In this document: piece by piece, positions 38,201 through 45,154 of the stretch | Numbering within the stretch: position 1 is the first letter of the stretch | Layout of the letters: every line of letters starts with the position of its first letter | From: JBCCDY01 sp039030555 | GTDB lineage: Bacteria; Bacteroidota; Bacteroidia; Cytophagales; Cyclobacteriaceae | NCBI GenBank assembly: GCA_039030555.1 | Contig: JBCCDY010000011.1 | Span: 98,804 to 162,803 of the forward strand | Reading direction: 5' to 3' | Length of the DNA stretch: 64,000 nucleotides | Made by a program: the position numbers and the translations under genes | Notes under the pieces: generated by a model | Database searches by the model: none | Told to the model about the DNA's origin: nothing | What the model saw: only the letters and a program-made list of their open reading frames with translations

Positions 38201-38894
38201 TGGTTGCGTTGGTAACTCATTCAATATAGAGGCCCTTTCAAATGATGCAGAAAATGAAATACGTGTCTATGGTTCTTTTGATAGTGATACACCACTTTTT
38301 ACTTCGGATCAAGGATTAATTGAAATTAGCAACGTGGTTAAAGACAGCTCTATTTTTATTTCTTCATTTAACCCCTCGACTTGTGAATCCGAAAGACTGA
38401 GAGTATCTATTGGCATCACGGAGTTATTGGAGCCACAGATTGAATATGTAAATGGAACTTTAATTTCCAGTAGTATTGAAAATAACCAATGGTTTTTGGA
38501 TGGGGAGATAATCAATGGCTCTACCAATGATAGTTTGAGTATCCGAGAGTCCGGAGATTACAGCGTACGAGTAGAGCAAAATGGTTGTTCTATGGATTCG
38601 GATGTCATAAGTATAATCATCTCATCAAATAAAAATTTGACCGATGATGAGAACTCGATACTTATTTTTCCTAATCCAGTAGATAATAATGTTATTAATA
38701 TTTTATGCTCTAATCCTATAGAACATATAGAAATAAAATCTTTGGAAGGAAAAGTCTTATTTTCTTCTAATTATATTAATGATAAGACACTTAAGGAAGA
38801 GATTTTGACCAGTAATATAAAATCGGGAGTTTATATTCTAATAGTCCATGATGAGGAGGGAAATATTTACACAGAAAGAATAGTATTAAAGTAA
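35247..38894 (+). CDS. large secreted protein with T9SS C-terminal sorting domain
   Basis: A 1215-residue protein with an N-terminal signal peptide (IILFIFLMCTICSVKAQ). The N-terminal region (NGNWNVGTTWGG ... PGASNDAF) and a long Ser/Asn/Thr-rich beta-repeat body resemble Bacteroidota surface adhesins. The last 80 residues form a type A T9SS sorting domain: IFPNPVDNNVINI, IKSLEGKVLF, IKSGVYILIV, ending IVLK. It should cross the outer membrane by T9SS and may be anchored to the glycan made here. GTG start. Function beyond surface display is unknown. Confidence 0.75.
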   Translation: MNKIILFIFLMCTICSVKAQQFVATQNGNWNVGTTWGGVCTSGCIAGIDYPGASNDAFTNGFQITVAGNQSCRDLFVEDVAGSLIFPGQITVNGVMIGWSGGQFGIPAFGGLINNVFSGTSVFTFTATDLSNFGNFNTFNNEIIAFWNNNSPIGVARFQLSNPGVIDSDFSLASIRFTNQFIHLSGALSTGPSLSAIEIGSSFIVNAPFTSLVPIYGITGVSSLIATTQINNSLVMSSSGAYLNTNTFIMSAPGSLTTSFSGGSQSEGWWLDSNSPTTLNINSSATINYNANTSQNIFSTTYGNLIVEASSTVTKTLVGGNLTISGGLTVNGTNTTFDTDNNQVTIGGDLVDNGIWAPNGLVDFNGSGNQTINGSSPTVFNGGIRISNMSGIVSMSNIGADVNGTFDIDPSASFDPVDQTINVSSNMTIDGAINASDGTFIFDGTTTISSVNTNSKNFNDVQITGILNAPIPSDGSMNISGDFTNDGSFNSNGSLLVFNGSDIGGQSISGSQSISFTDMEVSNPQTVFLDGTANLNGTLTLSENGIFDVDGELNTGTFTIESNSVTSSARIAEIPSGASVVGSLIMERFVTGVSGGDFRYLSFPISGPPSSLFLDQWSDNFPITGASYSNPDPAGSNNVVDENATSVFFYNEINDAFEEVAGATVEVAPLEPGRGYSVFTYLDGTHTIDMNGEIIQGAYTNTNISNTGSGFNLVGNPYPSSISGNLLLDDASNSGFDNTFHIRSANVSGTTFFASYNTETNSVAGTVDEHPNGTSWDGTIAMGQAFWLQSTGAAELSFTESMKVEPNTSLDGSFLNDSRGKDFISIRLESNDEQVDVAVIALRDYATDTFDIGFDAIKFRNGNFDANLGFRNHINLSSFSANPEDNLVFNFVSSTSCEQNINLRMEDTPVGEYSLSFLDMDSFSSPFNLVLIDNFTGTSHNISNYFVYEFEITEDELSTGDDRFDVQFSSLANIPTIELSNTSFSGCVGNSFNIEALSNDAENEIRVYGSFDSDTPLFTSDQGLIEISNVVKDSSIFISSFNPSTCESERLRVSIGITELLEPQIEYVNGTLISSSIENNQWFLDGEIINGSTNDSLSIRESGDYSVRVEQNGCSMDSDVISIIISSNKNLTDDENSILIFPNPVDNNVINILCSNPIEHIEIKSLEGKVLFSSNYINDKTLKEEILTSNIKSGVYILIVHDEEGNIYTERIVLK

Positions 38895-38902
38895 TAAATT
38901 AG

Positions 38903-39097
38903 ATGGGATATACTAGAAAACTAATTTTTATCTTCATACTTTTTATTATGCCTCTGGTATCGAGCTCTCAGCCTGGTGACCCGCCAGACCCAACTGGCGA
39001 TCCAGTTCCTTTAGGAGGAGTTGAAATTCTACTTGTTGTTGGAGGTACCTTAGGTTTAAAAAAACTCGTTTCGAAAGGAAAGAACCATAAAAATTAA
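38903..39097 (+). CDS. mini-protein with exosortase-like C-terminal sorting tail
   Basis: A 64-residue protein made almost only of targeting signals. It has a signal peptide (RKLIFIFILFIMPLVSSSQ), a 12-residue Pro/Asp spacer (PGDPPDPTGDP), then VPLGG, a hydrophobic helix (VEILLVVGGTLGL) and a basic end (KKLVSKGKNHKN). This motif-helix-basic pattern is that of PEP-CTERM-like exosortase substrates, here of the short Bacteroidota type. XrtF is encoded 5 kb upstream in the same locus. After both cleavages only about 13-17 residues would remain. Substrate status is inferred. Confidence 0.65.
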   Translation: MGYTRKLIFIFILFIMPLVSSSQPGDPPDPTGDPVPLGGVEILLVVGGTLGLKKLVSKGKNHKN

Positions 39098-39101
39098 TGC
39101 T

Positions 39102-41027
39102 TTGATAGCCTTACTCCAAAGATTGAGTATTCTTCCGAGGTGGGTTATTATATTTATCGATTTCGGAATTATTGTAGCATCTACTTTTTTAGGTTATGCA
39201 TTACGGTTCAATTTTGAAGTATATGATATTGGTAAATTCAATCTTCTTCACGGAATATTAACTTATTCTCTAATTGGAGTTGCTTCCATAATAGTTACTA
39301 AGAGTTATGCCGGAATTGTAAGGTATACAGGATTAGAAGATGGGGTTAGGCTTCTCATGGCTACAGCTATTAATGCAGGGTTAGCCGTTTTATTTAATTT
39401 GCTGTTTTACTATATAGCAGATAGAAATTACTTTCCGTATTCCGTTGTTTTTATATCGTTTTTCGTTTCTTTCTTATTACTATTCTTTTATAGACTTTTA
39501 GTTAAAACGATATTCTCATACTATTTAAGCTCTTCTAAAAAAGGCTATAACACATTAATATTTGGAGCAGGGCAGTCTGGATTGATTTCCAAGCAGGTTA
39601 TTGATTCGGATAATAGTAATAAATATAATGTAGTTGGGTTTATAGAGGATGATTCAAATAAGGTTGGTAAGGTTCTATCAGGAACAAAAATTTATAGCAG
39701 TAAAAAATTATCTAGACTTTTAGAAAGTAAGGATATTAAGCAACTAATAATATCTATTAAGGATATTAGCCCCGCTCGACAAAATGAGATCATTGATGTA
39801 TGCCTAAAGTTTGGCGTAAAAGTAAGGAGTGTTCCTCCAGTAGAAAATTGGGTGCATGGTGAATTAAGTATTAAGCAAATTAGGGAAATAAAAATTGAAG
39901 ATCTTTTAGGTAGAAAGATCATTAAAGTAGATAGCCCGGAAGTACAAAGCACGCTTGGTAGTAAAATTGTTTTGGTAACCGGGGCAGCTGGCTCCATAGG
40001 AAGTGAGTTAGTAAGGCAGTTAACGTATCTCAGAGTTTCAAAGCTTATTTTGATTGATCAGGCTGAAACACCACTCCATGATTTAGAACTTAGATTAAAG
40101 CTGAAGTTTCCTTACGTACCACTCGAAATCCAATTAGCAGATGTAACTGACTTTAATAGACTTAGCTCAATATTTAAAAATTCAAAGCCAGATGTTGTAT
40201 TTCATGCTGCAGCCTATAAGCATGTTCCAATGATGGAACTGAACCCTTCTGAGGCAGTTTTATGTAACGTATGTGGCACCAAAAATTTAGCAGACTTATC
40301 GGTTTCTCATGGTGTTGAAAGATTTGTTTTGATATCCACTGATAAGGCTGTAAACCCTACAAGCATTATGGGATGTTCTAAAAGAATTGCTGAGATGTAT
40401 GTTCAGGCACAGACCAGCAGTAATAAGAATAATGCTGGTATAACGTCGTTTATAACTACGCGATTTGGAAACGTATTAGGTTCTAATGGGTCCGTAATAC
40501 CACGATTTAAAAAACAAATTGATGAAGGTGGGCCTATTACAGTAACACACCCTGAGATAACACGATATTTTATGACCATATCTGAGGCTTGTAATTTAGT
40601 ATTAGAGGCAGCAGCAATGGGATATGGTGGGGAGGTTTTCGTATTTGATATGGGAGAGTCTGTTAAAATTATTGATTTAGCCGAAAAGATGATAAGACTA
40701 TCGGGCTTGGAAGTCGGTAAAGATATAGAGATCAAATTCACTGGGCTCAGAGATGGGGAAAAGCTTTATGAAGAGCTTTTAAATGATGCTGAAAATACTA
40801 TCCCTACGCATCATGAGAAGATCATGTGTGCAAAATTAGAGCAAATTGAATATCAAGAGATCAACTCTAACATTGACTTTTTGTTGAAGCTTTCAAAAGA
40901 AAAAAGCTTAGATCAAATGATAGCACTAATGAAATTTATAGTTCCGGAATACAGTTCTGAAAACAAAATTTACAAAAATATAGAACCCTCTCAATTACTT
41001 AGTTATCCCAATAAGCATTCCGCTTAA
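39102..41027 (+). CDS. membrane nucleotide-sugar 4,6-dehydratase (PglF/CapD-like)
   Basis: A 641-residue protein with four N-terminal membrane helices (to about 150), a CoA-binding-like Rossmann domain (LIFGAGQSGLISKQ) and a C-terminal SDR domain: GAAGSIGSELVRQL near 293 and STDKAVNPTSIMGCSKR near 413-429, the family's altered catalytic motif. It converts UDP-GlcNAc to the 4-keto-6-deoxy sugar, feeding the PglE, PglD and PglC homologues upstream. TTG start at 39102. Its 3' end overlaps the convergent beta-barrel gene by 29 bp. Confidence 0.88.
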   Translation: MIALLQRLSILPRWVIIFIDFGIIVASTFLGYALRFNFEVYDIGKFNLLHGILTYSLIGVASIIVTKSYAGIVRYTGLEDGVRLLMATAINAGLAVLFNLLFYYIADRNYFPYSVVFISFFVSFLLLFFYRLLVKTIFSYYLSSSKKGYNTLIFGAGQSGLISKQVIDSDNSNKYNVVGFIEDDSNKVGKVLSGTKIYSSKKLSRLLESKDIKQLIISIKDISPARQNEIIDVCLKFGVKVRSVPPVENWVHGELSIKQIREIKIEDLLGRKIIKVDSPEVQSTLGSKIVLVTGAAGSIGSELVRQLTYLRVSKLILIDQAETPLHDLELRLKLKFPYVPLEIQLADVTDFNRLSSIFKNSKPDVVFHAAAYKHVPMMELNPSEAVLCNVCGTKNLADLSVSHGVERFVLISTDKAVNPTSIMGCSKRIAEMYVQAQTSSNKNNAGITSFITTRFGNVLGSNGSVIPRFKKQIDEGGPITVTHPEITRYFMTISEACNLVLEAAAMGYGGEVFVFDMGESVKIIDLAEKMIRLSGLEVGKDIEIKFTGLRDGEKLYEELLNDAENTIPTHHEKIMCAKLEQIEYQEINSNIDFLLKLSKEKSLDQMIALMKFIVPEYSSENKIYKNIEPSQLLSYPNKHSA

Positions 41028-41820
41028 ACTTCCTAAAAAACTTAATCCTTCCATTTTTAGAGGACTTTTTCTTCTTAAAGATATCGGGCGGAAGGTATGT
41101 TTCTAATCTAAAACCCATAATCCAGTACCAGTCATTAGTCAAAGAGTTACTGTTAGAGCCTCTGTTATTAAAACTGTCAAACGAATCTGTCGTCAAATAC
41201 CTCCAGGCTCCTTCGAATCCTATGTTAAATAAGTAATTCAACTTATAATTAAAGCCGAGGCCTAGAATCCCAGCGGCTGCCAGAGGGCTAAATGTATCTT
41301 CTTCAGGAATCAATGTTACGAGATCGTCTAATCGGACACGCTCTCCGCTAGGAAGAGTTGCCCTATTATTTATAAAGGTAGCAGCTACCCCGACAATTAA
41401 ATAAGGATCAAAATCTCTCCTTTCATAGTATCTTCCTTCATTGTTAAATAAGTGAATAATACCCTCAGCCGTTAGCTCAAAATTAACTCCTGAGAAGCTT
41501 GAACCTAGATTTTCTTCTCCAGTTCGTCGTTCGTCGTTAGCTGATATATAAAAAGCACCTATCCCGGCTCTACCATCTATTCTATTCCAGATATTTCTTC
41601 TAACCGTAAAGTATAATGCAGAAGGCCTCGAAAACTCAATTTCATTATCAGGATTAAGTTCACCGAAGTATGAGGCGGTTCCTCCTGTTGCTCCAATTAT
41701 CCATTCTCTTTCAATTTTCCAGTCATAAAATCCTTGTGATTCAGATTCTTCAACAAAAAAAATGGACACTAAAAAAATCAGTAATATTTTTTTCAAACCT
41801 GTTTGATAGACATTTAACAC
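40999..41820 (-). CDS. outer-membrane beta-barrel protein (DUF6089-like)
   Basis: A 273-residue protein with a signal peptide (KKILLIFLVSIFFVEESESQ) and repeated amphipathic strands (WIIGATGGTASYFGEL, DPYLIVGVAATFIN, YLFNIGFEGAWRYLTT, WYWIMGFRLETYL). These match the small Bacteroidota outer-membrane barrel family. A basic tail of about 25 residues (KKKKSSKNGRIKFFRKF) follows the last strand. It converges on the PglF-like gene and marks the end of the glycan locus. Function unknown. Confidence 0.75.
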   Translation of the reverse strand: MLNVYQTGLKKILLIFLVSIFFVEESESQGFYDWKIEREWIIGATGGTASYFGELNPDNEIEFSRPSALYFTVRRNIWNRIDGRAGIGAFYISANDERRTGEENLGSSFSGVNFELTAEGIIHLFNNEGRYYERRDFDPYLIVGVAATFINNRATLPSGERVRLDDLVTLIPEEDTFSPLAAAGILGLGFNYKLNYLFNIGFEGAWRYLTTDSFDSFNNRGSNSNSLTNDWYWIMGFRLETYLPPDIFKKKKSSKNGRIKFFRKFKRNAYWDN

Positions 41821-41976
41821 ATAACGAGTATCTAATATAACTTATTAAGATGATAATAGGATTTAATATAAAAACTTACCGATACTAAATAGAATATCTA
41901 ATCCACAAGATATCTTGAAATGGGACCTATATGATCGATAAAGGGGTATGGAAAAAGCGTGACGAATGATAAAAAG

Positions 41977-42018
41977 CGCGTCCGGGAGGATTCGAACCCC
42001 CAACCCCCAGAGCCGAAA
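41977..42018 (-). other. tRNA 3'-half fragment: left attachment site (attL) of the prophage
   Basis: On the minus strand this reads as the 3' half of a tRNA: an anticodon-loop-like TTTCGGC, the 3' anticodon stem, a T stem and loop (GGGGG TTCGAAT CCTCC) and the acceptor strand CGGACGC plus discriminator. The 5' half is absent; the sequence before it does not pair. It sits 109 bp from the integrase stop. This is the repeat left when a phage integrates in a tRNA gene, so the intact tRNA should lie beyond the right window edge. The loop would give anticodon TCG (Arg), which is tentative. Confidence 0.75.
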
Positions 42019-42126
42019 TATAGTACACTTTTCAAAAAAAACCATTTCTATCATATTTAAGCAATTAAAATATTTTCACAGTCCATTTTTCACACTAAAT
42101 ACTATACCCTTTTACTATACCGCAAA

Positions 42127-43449
42127 TTAGACATTGTTCATTAATTCGATAGGAAATAAATCCTTATCGACCATCTCATTTTTAATACACATTTTGTCCA
42201 CGTAGTGCTTGTAAGCCACCTCCTTTGAATTTCTTGAATCAAGAGTTTTTTCTCCAAATTTGGTTAGAACTCTGGTAATGTGAGTGTCACGAAGGTTATG
42301 AAGACTCACACCCTTCCGCCCATTAGAGACTTTCCAAAAATGGGTAAACGCTTTGGAAAGCCCTTTGGCAAAAGTATTCTTTCGACTCTTGACCTCCGGA
42401 GCAAACATATACTCATCCGAACCAATTTTATCATCCATTCCCATTTTGTCCAGCAGAAGAGCGAGGTCTCTAGAGATAAACACATTGATTCTGTATGCCC
42501 GGGTATTAAGTCTGTTATTCACCTTATTGTTTGGTACGCCAATGTAGTTTTGATCATGCCTGATGTCTGACCACTTCAACTCCTGCAGATCACCACGACG
42601 TAATCCTGAAAGAAGTAAAAAGTAAAAAGAAGGCTTTATCCAATCCTTATATCTCTGCTGTCGCTGCCGGTATTTTCCATTTCCGACCCATTCCCAGCCA
42701 TTCTCAGATGAAATTGATTTCAGTAGTTTCTCAAGTTCTACCTCTGTGATGACAGAAGGTTCTACGACTACCGGTTTTCTTACTACCTTTTTAAAGGGAT
42801 TCTTCATCTTTATATCATACTCAGCTATACCCCAGTCAATGAAGTTTTTTAAACACTCCATATGATTGTTATATGTACTTGCTGATAAACCCAGTTCATT
42901 AATGTGCTTTGCGAAAAAGCCCACATGCTGGTCACTTAAAGCACTAATGGCAATTCTTCCAGGATGAATGCCTTCACGGTGAATACAGTCAAAAAATTTA
43001 TTGATCATGTTGACTCGGTACTGGATGTACTCCGGATCCAGTTTTTTCAACTTATGTTCTGGAACATCGATATCCTCCAGATAGTCAGAGTAAGCTTTAC
43101 TGATGTCTAAAAGAATTTTGTACTGAGGTTTCTTAGCAGCTGGTGTGAGCTCCATGAGATAGTTATTCTCACGAAACTCCTTTTTGAATTTTACGTGCTC
43201 ATGATAGACTTTCTGAAAGTCAGTGGTATGGTAGGTTTTGAAACCGGTTAATTTCTTCAGTATTGGGTTCCACAGGCGGGATTGAAATCTGTGATGCTCA
43301 GAAAATGGGCAGTTAACTGCCAGAACATCTTTATGGCTACATCTGGAATCACGTGAAGTTATGATGCGATCGCATTTGTCTTTATTGCACCGTATCGCAA
43401 GTCCCTTACGCTCGTATCCTTTTGGTATAACTAGCTTTCTTCGTCCCAC
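42127..43449 (-). CDS. int: phage tyrosine recombinase (integrase)
   Basis: A 440-residue site-specific recombinase. The catalytic domain shows SGLRRGDLQELKWSDI near 280 (first Arg), LHNLRDTHITRVL near 383 (H-x-x-R) and the likely nucleophile Tyr in AYKHYV near 415. The SAM-like core-binding domain covers about 130-215. Unusually, the first 55 residues hold a Cys/His cluster (CNKDKC, CSHKDVLAVNC, HH), perhaps a zinc ribbon. It lies next to the tRNA att fragment, as expected. It overlaps the small gene before it by 19 bp. Confidence 0.9.
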   Translation of the reverse strand: MGRRKLVIPKGYERKGLAIRCNKDKCDRIITSRDSRCSHKDVLAVNCPFSEHHRFQSRLWNPILKKLTGFKTYHTTDFQKVYHEHVKFKKEFRENNYLMELTPAAKKPQYKILLDISKAYSDYLEDIDVPEHKLKKLDPEYIQYRVNMINKFFDCIHREGIHPGRIAISALSDQHVGFFAKHINELGLSASTYNNHMECLKNFIDWGIAEYDIKMKNPFKKVVRKPVVVEPSVITEVELEKLLKSISSENGWEWVGNGKYRQRQQRYKDWIKPSFYFLLLSGLRRGDLQELKWSDIRHDQNYIGVPNNKVNNRLNTRAYRINVFISRDLALLLDKMGMDDKIGSDEYMFAPEVKSRKNTFAKGLSKAFTHFWKVSNGRKGVSLHNLRDTHITRVLTKFGEKTLDSRNSKEVAYKHYVDKMCIKNEMVDKDLFPIELMNNV

Positions 43450-43694
43450 TGACTTAATTTTTTAGAGCCTTCCCCTTTTCCAATATATGATTTCCCAACA
43501 GAAATATTTTTTTCAGTTTTGCTTATCTGTATAAGTTCCCATGTATAGATATACTTCCGCTTACCACTACCGTGAATGGTAATACCCAACTCATTTAATC
43601 TTGACAGTACTGTATTGGAATTACTACCAATGTGCTTTTTAATCACCTCGCTGTCCAAAAAAGTAACCGGAAATTCAATGCTAGGCTTTTCCAT
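43431..43694 (-). CDS. small DNA-binding-like protein upstream of integrase (possible excisionase)
   Basis: An 87-residue protein with a helix-turn-helix-like stretch (DSEVIKKHIGSNSNTVLSRLNELGITIHG) and a beta wing (GSGKRKYIYTWELI). Size, basic character and overlap with the integrase gene suit an excisionase or a small regulator of integration. It shares one base with the gene before it. The function is inferred from context only. Confidence 0.5.
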   Translation of the reverse strand: MEKPSIEFPVTFLDSEVIKKHIGSNSNTVLSRLNELGITIHGSGKRKYIYTWELIQISKTEKNISVGKSYIGKGEGSKKLSQWDEES

Positions 43695-43999
43695 TAAGTA
43701 AACTCGTAATAATTGTTATCACCTTTTATAGTGGTTTCAAAGGGAAAATGCTGCTCAGGCACTCGTTTTATCTGATCTATCAATACATTTGATCCTGTAA
43801 ATACCACTCGTTCCTCGTTTGACTTTTCGATATGTAGCGTTAAGTATTCTGTCCCTTCTTTTTGCTTTGAAGGTCCGATCTTGAAACCTAGAACAACGAT
43901 ATTGAGGTTCAATATCTTTTTGATACTAATCTTGTCTCCGGTAAATGAGTTTATTTCAGGTGCTATTTTGAAATCACTGAATTTGTGCATTGTTAACAA
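43694..43999 (-). CDS. small protein directly downstream of the DGR reverse transcriptase
   Basis: Up to 101 residues, all predicted beta-rich (ILNLNIVVLGFKIGPS, TEYLTLHIEK, ERVVFTGSNVLIDQI) with FPFETTI near the end; an OB-like nucleic-acid-binding fold is possible but unproven. It overlaps the reverse-transcriptase gene by 26 bp from the first ATG, or by 17 bp from the second (43990), so it is almost certainly translated with it. It is not an Avd-type four-helix protein. It may be an accessory factor of the retroelement. Confidence 0.6.
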   Translation of the reverse strand: MLTMHKFSDFKIAPEINSFTGDKISIKKILNLNIVVLGFKIGPSKQKEGTEYLTLHIEKSNEERVVFTGSNVLIDQIKRVPEQHFPFETTIKGDNNYYEFT

Positions 44000-44939
44000 G
44001 TTTTTTGGTTAGATGACTGGCATTGCAATGGCTTAGCCAACCCATATAAGATGGAATGGATTCGTGCTCAGGATTCTTCTTAAGCTTCCTTGCAAAGTTC
44101 TTTTTAATGCTTTTCCTGATTCGGATATGAGAATGATAGAAAACGTATCCAACAAAGTCTATTCCCCTCGATTCAACAGGAAAAACCTGATAGTTTTCCT
44201 TTACCTGAAGCCTAAGATTCTCGCTTAGGTATCTGTCAATTTCAAACCTCAGATGGTGCAGATGTGTCTTGTCACCTGAAAGAATAACAATATCATCAGC
44301 GTATCGGTAGTAGTATCTTGCTTTCAGATGTTCTTTTACCCAATGGTCGAAGTAAGTCATGTAGAAGTTGGCAAGATACTGGCTCAGGTAATTTCCTATT
44401 GGTAAACCCGGAGCACTGTCAATAATCTCATCCAGTAACCACAGCAGATCCTGATCTTTGAATTTTTTTCTTAGAAGAGTTTTCAGCACATAATGGTCTA
44501 TGCTGGGGTAAAATTTCTTTACATCAAGCTTAAGGCAATACCTCGTTCCTGGGACGTCTTTTAGATCTGCTTTAAGCTTGTTAAGTAGTTTGTGAATGCC
44601 TCTTTTTTTAATGCAGCTGTAGGTATCAGCTGTGAATGAATCCACAAAGATGGGCTCCAGTACATTCATTATGGCATGGTGGGTTATACGGTCTGGAAAG
44701 TAGGGCAGCCGGTAAACTAGTCGTTCTTTAGGTTCATATATGGGAAAGATATCGTATTCTGAAGTCCTGTACGATTTTGTCTGAAGCATATCCTGCAAAG
44801 TCATTAGATTGGCAGATTTATTCCTGTTATGAAGTTTCACTCCATATTGTTCAGACTTTCCTTTTTGACCCTTTCGATCCGCCTCGATCAGGTTTTTCAT
44901 GTCTGTGATCTGATGGTATAGATTGCCTGTTCGTTTCAT
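43974..44939 (-). CDS. reverse transcriptase of a diversity-generating retroelement
   Basis: A 321-residue RT without maturase, RNase H or integrase domains. Visible motifs are CLKLDVKKFYPSID near 135-148 (catalytic D139), GLPIGNYLSQYLANFYM near 178-194 (the DGR-type IGNxxSQ motif) and YRYADDIVIL near 211-220 (YADD 213-216). The N-terminus KRTGNLYHQI is typical of DGR enzymes. The template repeat lies 113 bp upstream on the same strand, and the first two variable genes are directly before it. It makes adenine-mutated cDNA that replaces VRs. The IGN motif and matched TR/VRs exclude retron and group II intron RTs. Confidence 0.95.
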   Translation of the reverse strand: MKRTGNLYHQITDMKNLIEADRKGQKGKSEQYGVKLHNRNKSANLMTLQDMLQTKSYRTSEYDIFPIYEPKERLVYRLPYFPDRITHHAIMNVLEPIFVDSFTADTYSCIKKRGIHKLLNKLKADLKDVPGTRYCLKLDVKKFYPSIDHYVLKTLLRKKFKDQDLLWLLDEIIDSAPGLPIGNYLSQYLANFYMTYFDHWVKEHLKARYYYRYADDIVILSGDKTHLHHLRFEIDRYLSENLRLQVKENYQVFPVESRGIDFVGYVFYHSHIRIRKSIKKNFARKLKKNPEHESIPSYMGWLSHCNASHLTKKLVNNAQIQ

Positions 44940-45052
44940 TGTTCCTTTGCTTTTAACAAGTCGCCTTCCTAGTTAATTGACTGGTACCAACGCCTTATTT
45001 TCATTCGTGGTTTTTTGCACTGTTGGCAAGGTCTGCGATAACATATTCTTTA

Positions 45053-45126
45053 AGCATAGGTGAGAGCTGACATTCGAATTCGTATTCCAGTTATCGTAGT
45101 CGTTGAACTGAAAGCTGGAGGAAAGC
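45053..45126 (-). repeat. DGR template repeat (TR)
   Basis: A 74-bp segment between the first variable gene and the RT. It matches VR1 over 74 bp and VR2 and VR3 over 69 bp. On the minus strand it holds AAC, TAC, AAC, AAT, AAT and AAT codons at the variable sites, the adenine-rich codons typical of DGR templates. It lies in a 60-codon ORF (44973-45155) whose ATG shares a base with the VP1 stop (TAATG), in the same frame as the VRs (SSFQFNDYDNW). That ORF may simply reflect duplication of a variable gene's end. Confidence 0.93.
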
Positions 45127-45154
45127 CGCTCAACTATCGCACAACCTCTTAGCA

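Noticed and set aside
41863..42054. 63-codon ORF on the minus strand
   Set aside because: It covers the tRNA 3' fragment and its flanks; it has no protein-like features.
43974..44939. Reverse transcriptase as group II intron maturase, retron or abortive-infection RT
   Set aside because: No maturase or HNH domain and no retron msr/msd-like repeat. The IGNxxSQ motif and matched TR/VRs fit a DGR.
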